64,000 bases of DNA from Fictibacillus arsenicus (GTDB lineage: Bacteria > Bacillota > Bacilli > Bacillales > Fictibacillaceae). The stretch covers positions 930,001 to 994,000 of the forward strand of contig NZ_MQMF01000002.1 of assembly GCF_001999465.1 (NCBI RefSeq). The letters run 5' to 3'. Shown piece after piece: positions 17,999-26,328 of this stretch. The position numbers were made by a program, and so were the translations under genes. A model generated the notes under the pieces. The model had not been told where the DNA came from, did no database searches, and was given only the letters and a program-made list of their open reading frames with translations. Position 1 is the stretch's first letter; every line of letters begins with the position of its first letter.

Positions 17999-19486
17999 TT
18001 ATTTAGCCAGCTTAGGCTGGTCAGCTACAAAATCATGTGTTACAGAAAGGGCTTCATCAACCATTGAGAATTTCGCTTTTCTTTTGTATCCGTTATAGAA
18101 AATCGCTCTCTTGCGGATCGGGTCCCCTGTGTAATAGCGCTCATATTGAACGAGACGCTGTCCGAACGCTTCTCCGCAGAGATCCCAAGCAAGCTTAAAC
18201 AATTTCACACGTTCCAGTGAATCTACACCTTCTCGGCCTAAGTAATATTTATCAATTTCACTCCGGATTTCCGGTGCGTTAAAATCATTTCCTGTCGGTG
18301 ACATGAGCAAGCCGCCGGCACCGATGATCTGGATGACTTCAATTGCTCTTGGATACATTTTAGGAAGCATACCGCGAATTGTCTCAAGAGCTGCGGCATT
18401 CGGCATCACTTCACCAGAAGCTGTTGTTTCATACTCATACTCTGCTACTCGCAATAATGAGCGTATTACTTCTACATTTTGCACGAGTTCGCCAAGGTCA
18501 TTTTGAACGTTAAGGTATCCATCGACACCGATAGAGTCTGCTAGTTTACAGGCTACTTCTGTTGCAAACGCCAGCTTCACATAGCCTCTTACACCTGATT
18601 GGTGAGCAGGCTGCTGAGCGATTCCTGTCTTCGGATATAGAAGATTAGCAGCTTCCACATTGTTATAGAGGAATACACGATCCCAAGGAACAAGTACGTC
18701 ATTAAAGACGAGGAGTGCGTCCATCTCTTCAAAGCGTGATGCGAGTGGATGGTCAAACTGGGACCGCTTGCCGTCCTGCATCGGTTCACGGCAAATAAGT
18801 TTCAGTCCAGGAGTGTCCACCGGCACCGCAAACGCTAGAGCATAGCGTTCGTCTCCTGGTGCGAATCCAGGGAACGAATAGATGATGACTTCATCTGTAA
18901 TCGGCGCGAGTGTTGCCAGCATTTTTGCTCCACGAACAACTAGCCCATCCGGAGTTTCTTCAACTGCTCCAAGATGTGTGAACACATCTTTTTGACCATG
19001 AGAGTTCTTGCTGCGGTCATTCTGCGGATTGATGATCGCATGTGTTAAAAACAGATCGTTATCTCTTATGTAGTTATAGTAATTTTTGATATTTACAGAC
19101 CATTCTGGATTGTACTGATCTAAGAACCATCCATTATGGGCCATGCCTGTTACAACAACGTTTAAGAAGTCAGGTGTACGGCCCATGAGTCCAAAAGTAG
19201 ACTTTGCATAGATTTCAAACAGCTGGCTTCTCGCCATCATTTCTTCATAGCTCGTCGGGTGCAGAAACGCGTTATTTACCCTTTCGCCCGTTTCTTTGCA
19301 AATATGTGTAATGGAATCTTGATATTGCGGATCATGCTGCATGTCGTATAGTTTAGCAATCTCTTGAATCGGCTGTTTAAAAACAGGCTCGTTCACAACA
19401 TCTGTAACTCTCCTGCCCTCTAACCAAATTTCTGGTGAACGAGATTTCAAAGCTTGTATATATTGAGCACCAGTTCTAATTCCCAT
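17999..19486 (-). CDS. HpaB-family FADH2-dependent monooxygenase, probable anthranilate 3-monooxygenase
   Basis: The 495-residue protein belongs to the 4-hydroxyphenylacetate 3-monooxygenase oxygenase family (acyl-CoA dehydrogenase fold), with [17 protein letters not shown] near residue 100, [13 protein letters not shown] near 138 and [12 protein letters not shown] near 265. An anthranilate 3-monooxygenase of this family is known from Geobacillus thermodenitrificans, where it feeds the same downstream route. Here it heads the operon that starts with 3-hydroxyanthranilate dioxygenase, so anthranilate is the most likely substrate. No flavin reductase gene is adjacent. GAGGAGGC precedes the ATG at 19486; the in-frame start at 19558 lies inside the promoter. 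Confidence 0.85.
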   Translation of the reverse strand: MGIRTGAQYIQALKSRSPEIWLEGRRVTDVVNEPVFKQPIQEIAKLYDMQHDPQYQDSITHICKETGERVNNAFLHPTSYEEMMARSQLFEIYAKSTFGLMGRTPDFLNVVVTGMAHNGWFLDQYNPEWSVNIKNYYNYIRDNDLFLTHAIINPQNDRSKNSHGQKDVFTHLGAVEETPDGLVVRGAKMLATLAPITDEVIIYSFPGFAPGDERYALAFAVPVDTPGLKLICREPMQDGKRSQFDHPLASRFEEMDALLVFNDVLVPWDRVFLYNNVEAANLLYPKTGIAQQPAHQSGVRGYVKLAFATEVACKLADSIGVDGYLNVQNDLGELVQNVEVIRSLLRVAEYEYETTASGEVMPNAAALETIRGMLPKMYPRAIEVIQIIGAGGLLMSPTGNDFNAPEIRSEIDKYYLGREGVDSLERVKLFKLAWDLCGEAFGQRLVQYERYYTGDPIRKRAIFYNGYKRKAKFSMVDEALSVTHDFVADQPKLAK

Positions 19487-19530
19487 ACAATCTGCCTCCT
19501 CTATGAATAGATGTTTGAATTTGTAACCAA

Positions 19531-19558
19531 TATATAAGAAAGCGCTTTCAACTCTCAA
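19531..19558 (-). promoter_or_regulatory. Promoter of the anthranilate operon with embedded cre site
   Basis: On the minus strand a candidate -35 (TTGAGA, 19553-19558) and -10 (TATATA, 19531-19536) are 16 bp apart. Between them lies AGAAAGCGCTTTCA (19537-19550), which matches the Bacillus CcpA cre consensus TGWAANCGNTNWCA at all but the first base. Carbon catabolite repression of anthranilate use is inferred. Confidence 0.78.
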
Positions 19559-19564
19559 TGCGGA

Positions 19565-19583
19565 AATTTCATATTATGAAATT
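19565..19583. promoter_or_regulatory. Perfect 19-bp palindrome, probable IclR-type operator
   Basis: AATTTCATATTATGAAATT is a perfect 9-1-9 palindrome just upstream of the anthranilate operon -35. A near-identical copy (one base pair changed) lies upstream of the IclR gene at 23599-23617, which points to the same regulator at both sites. Confidence 0.8.
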
Positions 19584-19594
19584 ATCAGAAAATT
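19580..19594. promoter_or_regulatory. CodY box overlapping the IclR operator
   Basis: AATTATCAGAAAATT matches the CodY consensus AATTTTCWGAAAATT at 14 of 15 positions and overlaps the palindrome by four bases. CodY would repress the operon when branched-chain amino acids and GTP are high. Confidence 0.65.
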
Positions 19595-19628
19595 AATTTA
19601 TTTCGGTGTTTGAAGAAAGCTTTTGGAA

Positions 19629-19768
19629 GTAGTTGATTTCCGATCCAGGATGCTCGCTTTCCGGGGGGGCGTGCGGTGAGCCTCCTCTGCGCTTTACGCC
19701 GTTAGGAGTCTCACCTGTCCCGCTGATCCCCCAGGAGTCTCGCACCTTGCACTCCAATCAACTTGTCA
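19629..19768 (-). repeat. Dispersed hairpin element, copy C
   Basis: This is the reverse complement of copy D. On the minus strand it runs from GTTGATTGGAGTGCAAGG to CGGAAATCAACTAC. The hairpin GGTGAGACTCCT/AGAGGAGGCTCACC has a GGCGT-AAA-GCGC tip. It sits between the TRAP operon terminator and the anthranilate operon promoter. Confidence 0.85.
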
Positions 19769-19793
19769 AGGAGGCAATGCCAACAATCATTTA

Positions 19794-19826
19794 GAAAAAG
19801 AGCCTCGTTCAGAATGGCTCTTTTTC
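19794..19826 (-). terminator. Intrinsic terminator of the TRAP transporter operon
   Basis: AAAGAGCC and GGCTCTTT form an 8-bp stem followed on the minus strand by a T-run, four bases past the dctM stop. Confidence 0.8.
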
Positions 19827-19829
19827 GTT

Positions 19830-21113
19830 TTAAAGACCGATCATTCTTGGAATCCAAAGAACCGCATCTTCTAAATATGTGATTAAAAATAAAATAGCAA
19901 TCGCTACGACTAAAAATGGTGCTGAAGATTTAACTAATTTTTCAAAACGGACTTCAGCAATTGATGAAACGATAAATAACCCTGTTCCAACTGGCGGAGT
20001 TAATAGACCGATTGTTAAGTTGATGCAGATAATGACACCAAAGTGAATCGGATCAATATCAAAGGATGTAACTAAAGGCATAAAGACCGGTACTAATATG
20101 ATCAGCGCCGCAATCCCATCCAGCAGCATCCCGACAATCAACAGCATAATGTTAACGAGCAATAAAAACACAAACGGATTTTCCGAGATCGATAACATGC
20201 TGTCGGCGAAAAGCTGAGGTAGTTGTTCAAAGGCAATGAGCCAGCCAAAAATATTGGCCATTGCAATTAAGAATGTAACCGTTGCTGTACTGATAACCGT
20301 GTTAATCATGATTTGAGGAATGGACTTCCATCTCAATTCCTTGTAAAAAAACATCCCTACTAAAAATGCAATCACACAAGCTACCGCCGCTGATTCCGTC
20401 GCTGTAAAAGCCCCGCTCAGAATGCCAAAGATAATCACAAAAGGAACAATTAACGCCGGCATTACTTTTAATGTACTGTCCCACATTTCTTTTCCTGTTG
20501 CTCTTTTGCTTTTCGGAAAATTGTATTTATAGCCCATATATGCAATGACACTGATAAATGCCGCGCCATAAATCAATCCTGGTACAATGCCTGCCATAAA
20601 TAAGCCGCCTATTGATGTCCCTGACAAGGTGCCATAAATAATAAAAATCATACTTGGCGGTATTATAGGTGCGATGATCGATGATGCAAGTGTGAGTGAA
20701 GAAGAAAATTCCCTGTTATACCCTTCTCTTTCCATTTCCGGCACCATAATCTTACTCATCATCGCTGCCTGTGCGTTTGCTGATCCTAATATTGAAGCTA
20801 AGAACATGTTGGCAACTACTGTCACATAAGCCAGTCCGCCGCGCACATGACCAACGAATACTTTTGCAAATCTCACAAGACGTGTTGTGATTCCTCCGCC
20901 GTTCATAAGCTCACCTGCAAGCATGAACAATGGAATAGCCAGCAGACCAAAATTATCAAGACCCGAGTAAAGTCTCATAGGTGTTGAATCTAATAAAGCA
21001 GTGTTCCCATTCAAGAAAAAGTAAACGACTGTAATCATTCCTAATACAAGAGAGATCGGGATACCCATTAATAAAAACAGAATAAAAATTCCGATGATAA
21101 GAGCAGCTGTCAT
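19830..21113 (-). CDS. dctM: TRAP transporter large permease (DctM)
   Basis: The 427-residue protein has about 12 hydrophobic segments and DctM-family motifs such as AIPLFMLAGELMNGGG near residue 56 and IIAPIIPPSMIFIIYGTLSG split across 148-167. It forms the Na+-driven translocation channel. It overlaps dctQ by four bases. Genomic context suggests uptake of an aromatic acid such as anthranilate or a related carboxylate (inference; TRAP specificity lies in DctP). Confidence 0.92.
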   Translation of the reverse strand: MTAALIIGIFILFLLMGIPISLVLGMITVVYFFLNGNTALLDSTPMRLYSGLDNFGLLAIPLFMLAGELMNGGGITTRLVRFAKVFVGHVRGGLAYVTVVANMFLASILGSANAQAAMMSKIMVPEMEREGYNREFSSSLTLASSIIAPIIPPSMIFIIYGTLSGTSIGGLFMAGIVPGLIYGAAFISVIAYMGYKYNFPKSKRATGKEMWDSTLKVMPALIVPFVIIFGILSGAFTATESAAVACVIAFLVGMFFYKELRWKSIPQIMINTVISTATVTFLIAMANIFGWLIAFEQLPQLFADSMLSISENPFVFLLLVNIMLLIVGMLLDGIAALIILVPVFMPLVTSFDIDPIHFGVIICINLTIGLLTPPVGTGLFIVSSIAEVRFEKLVKSSAPFLVVAIAILFLITYLEDAVLWIPRMIGL

Positions 21114-21595
21114 AACTCTGCCCCCTTTGTTTTAATGATATGAACTAATTGAGCGAATACATGTATGCACGCAAAGGTTAAACCGATCGGAACCGCACTG
21201 TAAGGAATCCACATCGGAAGCAGAATCGCTGTAGACTTTTGATACGCTACCCCATCTGACAATATCCATGTATATGTGTATGACAATATTAATACGAGAA
21301 AGATGATGATAAACACCTGACTGAAAACGGCAATCCACATTTTTACTTTGCGGGGACAATAATCAAGCAGCAGTGTAACAGCAGCCTGAGACTTAGTTTT
21401 AAGTCCCAGACTCCCGCCTATAAAGCTGATCCAAATCAATAGAAACACAGCAACTTCACCTGACCATGATAGAGGTGCATTTAAAAAATAACGAAATGCC
21501 ACTGAAAGGGCTACGATAATTGCTAAAGCTAACATGAGGATAGCAGCAAGGAATTTTTCAAATCTAGAAATTCCATTGCTGAGACTTATAATCAT
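21110..21595 (-). CDS. dctQ: TRAP transporter small permease (DctQ)
   Basis: The 161-residue protein has four membrane segments and the DctQ hallmark RYFLNAPLSWSGEVAVFLLIW near residues 43-62 (key part PLSWSGEVA). AAAGGAGGGAGCGAT precedes the ATG at 21595; a longer in-frame start at 21670 has no such site. It bridges DctP docking and the DctM channel. Confidence 0.88.
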   Translation of the reverse strand: MIISLSNGISRFEKFLAAILMLALAIIVALSVAFRYFLNAPLSWSGEVAVFLLIWISFIGGSLGLKTKSQAAVTLLLDYCPRKVKMWIAVFSQVFIIIFLVLILSYTYTWILSDGVAYQKSTAILLPMWIPYSAVPIGLTFACIHVFAQLVHIIKTKGAEL

Positions 21596-21683
21596 ATCGC
21601 TCCCTCCTTTAATTGGAGGTTTTATAGTTTGGTTCATATTTTTGCCGTAGTTTATGTCCATTTTAAACACACCAATCTCTTAA

Positions 21684-22703
21684 TTACTTTCTTACAGAAT
21701 CTATGAATTCCTGAATCAGCGGATCAGTAGGACCATATTTTTTATCAAATTCTTCAATATATGGTTTGAAAAGTTCAGGATCAATATCATAGATTTCCAT
21801 TCCGTTGTCAGCTAATTCTTTTCTGAACTCTTCTTCTTGACCAGAACGAGTTTCAACAGCATAATCCGCTGCAGCTTTTAATGATTCGCGTACGATCTTC
21901 TGGTCTTCTTCAGACATTCCTTCAAACGTACTTTTATTAACCATAGCAACCGCTGGCCATACCATGTGATTCGTTACCGCTCCGTATTTAGCTACTTCAT
22001 AATATTTGTTTGTGATCGCTGCATCCAAGTCCATATCCATGCCATCGATTACACCTGTCTGAACCGCAGAATAAACTTCAGGAAGCGGAAGACCTTCAGT
22101 TGAAGCTCCAGTAGATTTATAGAAATCCTGCATTGGCGGACTTGGTGTTACACGAAGTTTCAAGCCTTTCATATCTTCAGGCTTCTTCACATGCTTGTCC
22201 TTAAATAACATTACACGCTGTCCCGCAAACAAATAATCCAAGCCTGTGATTCCCTGTTCATCAAGTGTTGCAAGAATTTTTTTTGCCGGTTCAGATTCTC
22301 TTGCCGCGTGTGCTGCTTCTAAATCTTTAAAGGCGTATGGAGCAAACCATGCCGCAAATGAAGGGGAACGCGAACTTGTATAAGCTGCTGTAATAAATCC
22401 AAAATCAACGGATCCTGATTCGATTTGCTGCATCATGTCTGCTTCACTACCAAGCTGTGATGATGGATAGATCTCAAGCTCAATTCTTCCATCAGAACGC
22501 TTAGAAAGCTCTTCTTTAAATTTTTCAGCAGCTTTATGCCACATGTGTGAAGGCGGTGTAATATGAGCGAGTTTGAATTTATAAGTTTTACCATCAGCTG
22601 ATGCATCTCCAGAACTCGCTAAATCTTTTGCTCCGCTGCTACATGATGTTAGAAGGATTAATGCTAAAAAAAGAGCTAGTACTACATTTAACCTTTTCTT
22701 CAT
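21684..22703 (-). CDS. dctP: TRAP transporter substrate-binding lipoprotein (DctP)
   Basis: The 339-residue protein begins with a lipoprotein signal whose lipobox is LLTSC (Cys near residue 21). DctP-family blocks follow: HITPPSHMWHKAAEKF near 49, GLKLRVTPSPPMQDFYKSTGAST near 176 (the Arg that binds the ligand carboxylate) and LPLPEVYSAVQTGVIDGMD near 200. It captures a carboxylate ligand outside the cell. A cre site precedes it. Confidence 0.92.
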   Translation of the reverse strand: MKKRLNVVLALFLALILLTSCSSGAKDLASSGDASADGKTYKFKLAHITPPSHMWHKAAEKFKEELSKRSDGRIELEIYPSSQLGSEADMMQQIESGSVDFGFITAAYTSSRSPSFAAWFAPYAFKDLEAAHAARESEPAKKILATLDEQGITGLDYLFAGQRVMLFKDKHVKKPEDMKGLKLRVTPSPPMQDFYKSTGASTEGLPLPEVYSAVQTGVIDGMDMDLDAAITNKYYEVAKYGAVTNHMVWPAVAMVNKSTFEGMSEEDQKIVRESLKAAADYAVETRSGQEEEFRKELADNGMEIYDIDPELFKPYIEEFDKKYGPTDPLIQEFIDSVRK

Positions 22704-22730
22704 ATTTAATCCTCCAATACGATTTTAAAA

Positions 22731-22744
22731 TGTAAGCGCTATCA
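22731..22744. promoter_or_regulatory. cre site upstream of the TRAP operon
   Basis: TGTAAGCGCTATCA matches the CcpA consensus TGWAANCGNTNWCA at every defined position. It overlaps the end of the IclR gene and lies 28 bp before the dctP start, where it could block transcription of the transporter genes. Confidence 0.75.
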
Positions 22745-23491
22745 TAAAACGCTAATAAAACCTAGTTCTTTTGAAATGGACTCCGCTGTCTTCACGACAT
22801 GATGAATCATTGATAGTGTGTCCTGTCCAAGCATATAAGACACAGGTCCTACCATATTAAGTGCTGCAATTGTCTGTCCTGTGTACGATTTTATAGGTGC
22901 TGCAATGCCATACAGCCCCATTTCATTTTCGTTGTTGCTTATGGCATATCCGTTTGCTCTTATTTGGGCAAGTTCATCTTTTAGTTTTTCAACGCATGTA
23001 ATAGTGTTAGGAGCACGTCGAAGCAGTCCTCTTGATATTGTGGGTTTAATCATTGAGGTATTGTAAGCAAGTAAGACTTTTCCAGTACTCGTACAATAAG
23101 CAGGCTTCGTATCACCAATAAATGTAGGGACTTGTACTGAATTTGATGAGGCGACACGCAAAACAAATCGCACTTCTCCACTATCCAGCATTCCGATATG
23201 TACAGTTGTATTAAACCTTCTGACAAGACCTTCACACAGCGGAAGAGCTTCAGTGTTGATGTCTTGCTGATACATAACATGGTTGCTCCATTCTAGAAGC
23301 TTCCATCCCAATCTATATTTTTTCTGACTGTCTTGAATGAGTATGCCTTCTGAACAAAGTGTCCTGACTAGGTGGTGAACAGTGCTTGCGTTCATATTTA
23401 ACTTTTCGGCAATTTGCAAGTTTCCTAGTGCTGGTTCATCCTTAGTAAAGCAATTTAATATCCTTGAAATTTTTTGAACAGATGAGATCAC
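22742..23491 (-). CDS. IclR family transcriptional regulator
   Basis: The 249-residue protein has an N-terminal winged helix (NLQIAEKLNMNASTVHHLVRTL, key part MNASTVHHLVRTL, residues ~33-45) and a C-terminal IclR effector domain (YCTSTGKVLLAY near 124, RANGYAISNNENEMGLYGIAAP near 192). It starts at GTG with GAGGGGGAG upstream. The neighbouring TRAP and anthranilate genes and the shared palindrome at both promoters make it the likely pathway-specific regulator. Confidence 0.9.
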   Translation of the reverse strand: MISSVQKISRILNCFTKDEPALGNLQIAEKLNMNASTVHHLVRTLCSEGILIQDSQKKYRLGWKLLEWSNHVMYQQDINTEALPLCEGLVRRFNTTVHIGMLDSGEVRFVLRVASSNSVQVPTFIGDTKPAYCTSTGKVLLAYNTSMIKPTISRGLLRRAPNTITCVEKLKDELAQIRANGYAISNNENEMGLYGIAAPIKSYTGQTIAALNMVGPVSYMLGQDTLSMIHHVVKTAESISKELGFISVL

Positions 23492-23893
23492 AAATTCTCC
23501 CCCTCAAACGGATACGTTTTAGAATGTCAGCTTAAAGACAACCACCCCTTTCAATATGCGTTCATCGTATTGAAAAAGATAGCTTGATACAATCGAATAA
23601 TTTCACAATATGAAATTCCTTAAAATATTTTTAGAATAATTAGAAAATTTAACAGACTTTTGAAGGATAGCTTTGGCTAGTAAAGAAGAAGTATAGGTAT
23701 TGAAGTTCATTTATAGATTTCGTTATAAACTATCAAATTACCTACCTTATTTTTTCCCTTTTCAATAAAAAAATTGTAAACTGTATATAGCATTTATCTC
23801 ATATATCAATTACTATATGTAGTAGAATTACTTTTACATAGCAAATAAATTCTCTTCATATTTCATCATTTCATGTTGAAAGAGGTGCGGGCG
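23492..23893. other. 403-bp divergent regulatory gap between IclR gene and histidine kinase
   Basis: This AT-rich gap contains a near-copy of the anthranilate-operon palindrome at 23599-23617 (AATTTCACAATATGAAATT) and a weaker CodY-like site at 23635-23649 (12 of 15). Nothing else was recognised; no ORF with a ribosome site is present. Confidence 0.6.
23599..23617. promoter_or_regulatory. Second copy of the probable IclR operator
   Basis: AATTTCACAATATGAAATT differs from a perfect palindrome by one pair and matches the site at 19565-19583 in 17 of 19 bases. Its location about 110 bp upstream of the IclR start suggests autoregulation. Confidence 0.75.
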
Positions 23894-25030
23894 TTGGACA
23901 TAACGGAGAGTCTGATTACATATATGGATGAAAATCTGCCGAATTATTTAAACGATTGGCACAAGAAAGTCGTGATCTCCAACCATGATATACATAAGGA
24001 TAAGGTCATCGAAAATGCTTTGCACATGGTGGAGCTCGTTAAACTTTCCTTACGCGGCCAGCTTTCTCCTGAAAAGATTAAGCAGCTTGCACATGAAGTT
24101 GCCGTCCAGAGGTTAGAAGCAAAAATTAACATTGGCGAATTCGTCTATAACGTAAATTTAGGCCGAAGTGAAATTGTTAGGTTCGTCACCGGTTCAGGTA
24201 TTTCTATTCAACAGCTTCAGCCTGTGATTGAAACGATCAATTCTCTTTTTGATGAGTTCTTATACCACGCAGTTAAAAAGTACACCCAATTAAAAGACGC
24301 TGAAATCCAAGAAAAAACGCACTTTATCGACCAAAGTCATAAAGAGCGCTTGACCATTCTTGGACAGATGTCATCGAGCTTTGTTCACGAGTTCCGAAAT
24401 CCGCTCACTGCGGTCATGGGTTTTGTAAAACTCATGCAGCAAGAAAATCCGAGAATGAAATATATTGATATAATCAGCCATGAGCTAACTCAGCTCAATT
24501 TCCGAATCTCTCAGTTTCTTCACGCTTCTAGAAAAGGGGTTCAGGAAAGAGATGCAGAAGAATTTGTTCTCGAGGATTTATTTTCGGACATACTGGACTT
24601 TATGTATCCAAGCCTGGTAGATGCTGATGTGAATGTTGTACCTCGCATTGATCCGACCATTACACTCTGGGCACACAAGGATGAGTTGAAACAGGTTTTG
24701 CTCAACCTGATTATGAACTCCATAGATGCTTTGCGCCAAAAGAAACAAGAACGCCGGATTTTTATTCATAGCAAAGCAGAGTCTGATTCGAACGTACATA
24801 TAACGATTTCAAACAATGGTCCTGTCATTCCTCCTGAAACCATTAAAACGATTTTTGAACCGTTTTTTACAACAAAGGAGCTAGGTACCGGAATAGGTCT
24901 TTTTGTATGCAAAAAGATCATAGAAAAGCATAAAGGAACAATCAGTTGTACTTCTTCTGACGAAGTTACAACATTTTCGATCTTACTTCCGATTCATGCT
25001 GTAGTTCATAAAGAAATACCTCAATTATAA
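23894..25030 (+). CDS. Sensor histidine kinase, cytosolic, orphan
   Basis: The protein is about 378 residues with no membrane segment. A helical N-terminal domain of roughly 150 residues resembles the RsbR/globin-like sensor fold seen in some Bacillus kinases. Then come HisKA with SSFVHEFRNPLTAVMGF (phospho-His), an N box LLNLIMNSIDA, an F box FFTTKE and a G box GTGIGLFVCKKI. The architecture resembles sporulation kinases. I chose TTG at 23894 because AAAGAGGTG lies six bases upstream; an ATG at 23873 has no site. No response regulator is adjacent, so a phosphorelay role is possible. Confidence 0.85.
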   Translation: MDITESLITYMDENLPNYLNDWHKKVVISNHDIHKDKVIENALHMVELVKLSLRGQLSPEKIKQLAHEVAVQRLEAKINIGEFVYNVNLGRSEIVRFVTGSGISIQQLQPVIETINSLFDEFLYHAVKKYTQLKDAEIQEKTHFIDQSHKERLTILGQMSSSFVHEFRNPLTAVMGFVKLMQQENPRMKYIDIISHELTQLNFRISQFLHASRKGVQERDAEEFVLEDLFSDILDFMYPSLVDADVNVVPRIDPTITLWAHKDELKQVLLNLIMNSIDALRQKKQERRIFIHSKAESDSNVHITISNNGPVIPPETIKTIFEPFFTTKELGTGIGLFVCKKIIEKHKGTISCTSSDEVTTFSILLPIHAVVHKEIPQL

Positions 25031-25035
25031 ATCAA

Positions 25036-25069
25036 AAGGAACTCGGATTTGCCGAGCTCCTTTTTCTTA
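25036..25069. terminator. Intrinsic terminator after the histidine kinase
   Basis: GGAACTCGG pairs with CCGAGCTCC (one mismatch) followed by TTTTTCTT. It lies between convergent genes and could serve both. Confidence 0.8.
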
Positions 25070-25072
25070 TTT

Positions 25073-26212
25073 CTACGGTTTTAGTACAACCTTAATACAT
25101 TCATCTTCATGGTCATTGAAGGTTTTATAGGCGTTCCCTGCCTGCTCTAATGGTATTCGATGTGTAATAATCTCTGTTGGATCAAATTCCTGATTAATAA
25201 TCTTATCAAAAAGCAATGGCATGTAATGTATGACAGGTGCCTGCCCCATCTTTAACGTTACGTTTCTCTCGAAGATATTACCTAGCGGAAACATGTTGTA
25301 CATCGATCCATACACACCTGTAAGCTGTATCGTTCCAAATTTCCTCACTGCATTAAGGCCAATCTCAATGGCACTGAGTGTGCCGCCTTGCAGCTTCAAT
25401 TTCTGTTCAACCTTCTCAACAACCGATTTTTTTCCGTCCATCCCTACACAATCGACTACGACATCGACACCGCCGCTTGTTATTTCTTTTATGTGTGCCC
25501 CCATGTTATCGAAATCATCAAAATTGTAAACTTCCGCACGATTTTTTGTGACCGCATGATTTAAACGGTAATGGATATTATCAATGGCAATAACTCGTTT
25601 TGCTCCTTTCATCCAAGCAAATTTCTGAGCCATTAATCCAACAGGTCCACATCCGAGGACAGCTACTGTATCTCCTTCTTTCATACCCGAATTTTCAATA
25701 CTCCAATAAGCTGTCGGAAGGACGTCCGACATGAACAACAAAGCTTCATCCTCAAGTTCACACGATTCAGGAATGACAAAAGGCATGAAATTTCCATAAG
25801 GTACACGCAGTAGCTCAGCTTGTCCTCCTGGATGGTTACCATACCTTTCAGTAAATCCAAAATATCCTCCTGTATCAATCGCTGGGTTTGGATTAGAATT
25901 ATCACATTGACTTTCCATATCATGATTACAATAAAAACATTGACCGCACGAAATATTAAATGGAAGGACAACTCTATCCCCCTTCTTTACACGTGTTACT
26001 TCTGGACCAACATCTTCTACTATTCCCATAGGTTCATGTCCAATTACATAATCTTTCCTAGTAGGCAGCGCACCTTGATAAATATGAAGATCAGATCCAC
26101 AAATAGCTGTTGAAGTAATTCGTACAATTATGTCGTCCTTTTTCTGAATTACTGGATCTTCAACGTTTTTCACCTGGATGTCTTTTGTACCTTGAAAAGT
26201 AACTGCTCTCAT
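25073..26212 (-). CDS. Zinc-dependent alcohol dehydrogenase (formaldehyde dehydrogenase-like)
   Basis: The 379-residue MDR protein has catalytic zinc residues in TAICGSDLHIYQG (near 37-49) and GHEPMGIVEDVGPEV (near 61-75), a structural zinc site from four Cys in ISCGQCFYCNHDMESQC (near 87-103), and an NAD-binding VLGCGPVGLMAQ (near 178). The family includes glutathione-independent formaldehyde dehydrogenases and threonine dehydrogenase-like enzymes. The exact substrate is unknown. AGGAGGTTATT precedes the ATG. Confidence 0.87.
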   Translation of the reverse strand: MRAVTFQGTKDIQVKNVEDPVIQKKDDIIVRITSTAICGSDLHIYQGALPTRKDYVIGHEPMGIVEDVGPEVTRVKKGDRVVLPFNISCGQCFYCNHDMESQCDNSNPNPAIDTGGYFGFTERYGNHPGGQAELLRVPYGNFMPFVIPESCELEDEALLFMSDVLPTAYWSIENSGMKEGDTVAVLGCGPVGLMAQKFAWMKGAKRVIAIDNIHYRLNHAVTKNRAEVYNFDDFDNMGAHIKEITSGGVDVVVDCVGMDGKKSVVEKVEQKLKLQGGTLSAIEIGLNAVRKFGTIQLTGVYGSMYNMFPLGNIFERNVTLKMGQAPVIHYMPLLFDKIINQEFDPTEIITHRIPLEQAGNAYKTFNDHEDECIKVVLKP

Positions 26213-26293
26213 AATAACCTCCTAGATGTAGAATACTTACTCTTTTCCCTCAACTCAGAAAATTATGTTCTATAAAACATTTTTAACAAGAAA

Positions 26294-26327
26294 TAAAAAA
26301 AGTCCCCGCCAGTGGCAGAGACTTTAT
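26294..26327 (-). terminator. Intrinsic terminator after the DDAH-like gene
   Basis: On the minus strand AAAGTC and GACTTT, with further inner GCCA/GGC pairing, are followed by TTTTTT. Confidence 0.7.
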
Positions 26328-26328
26328 T

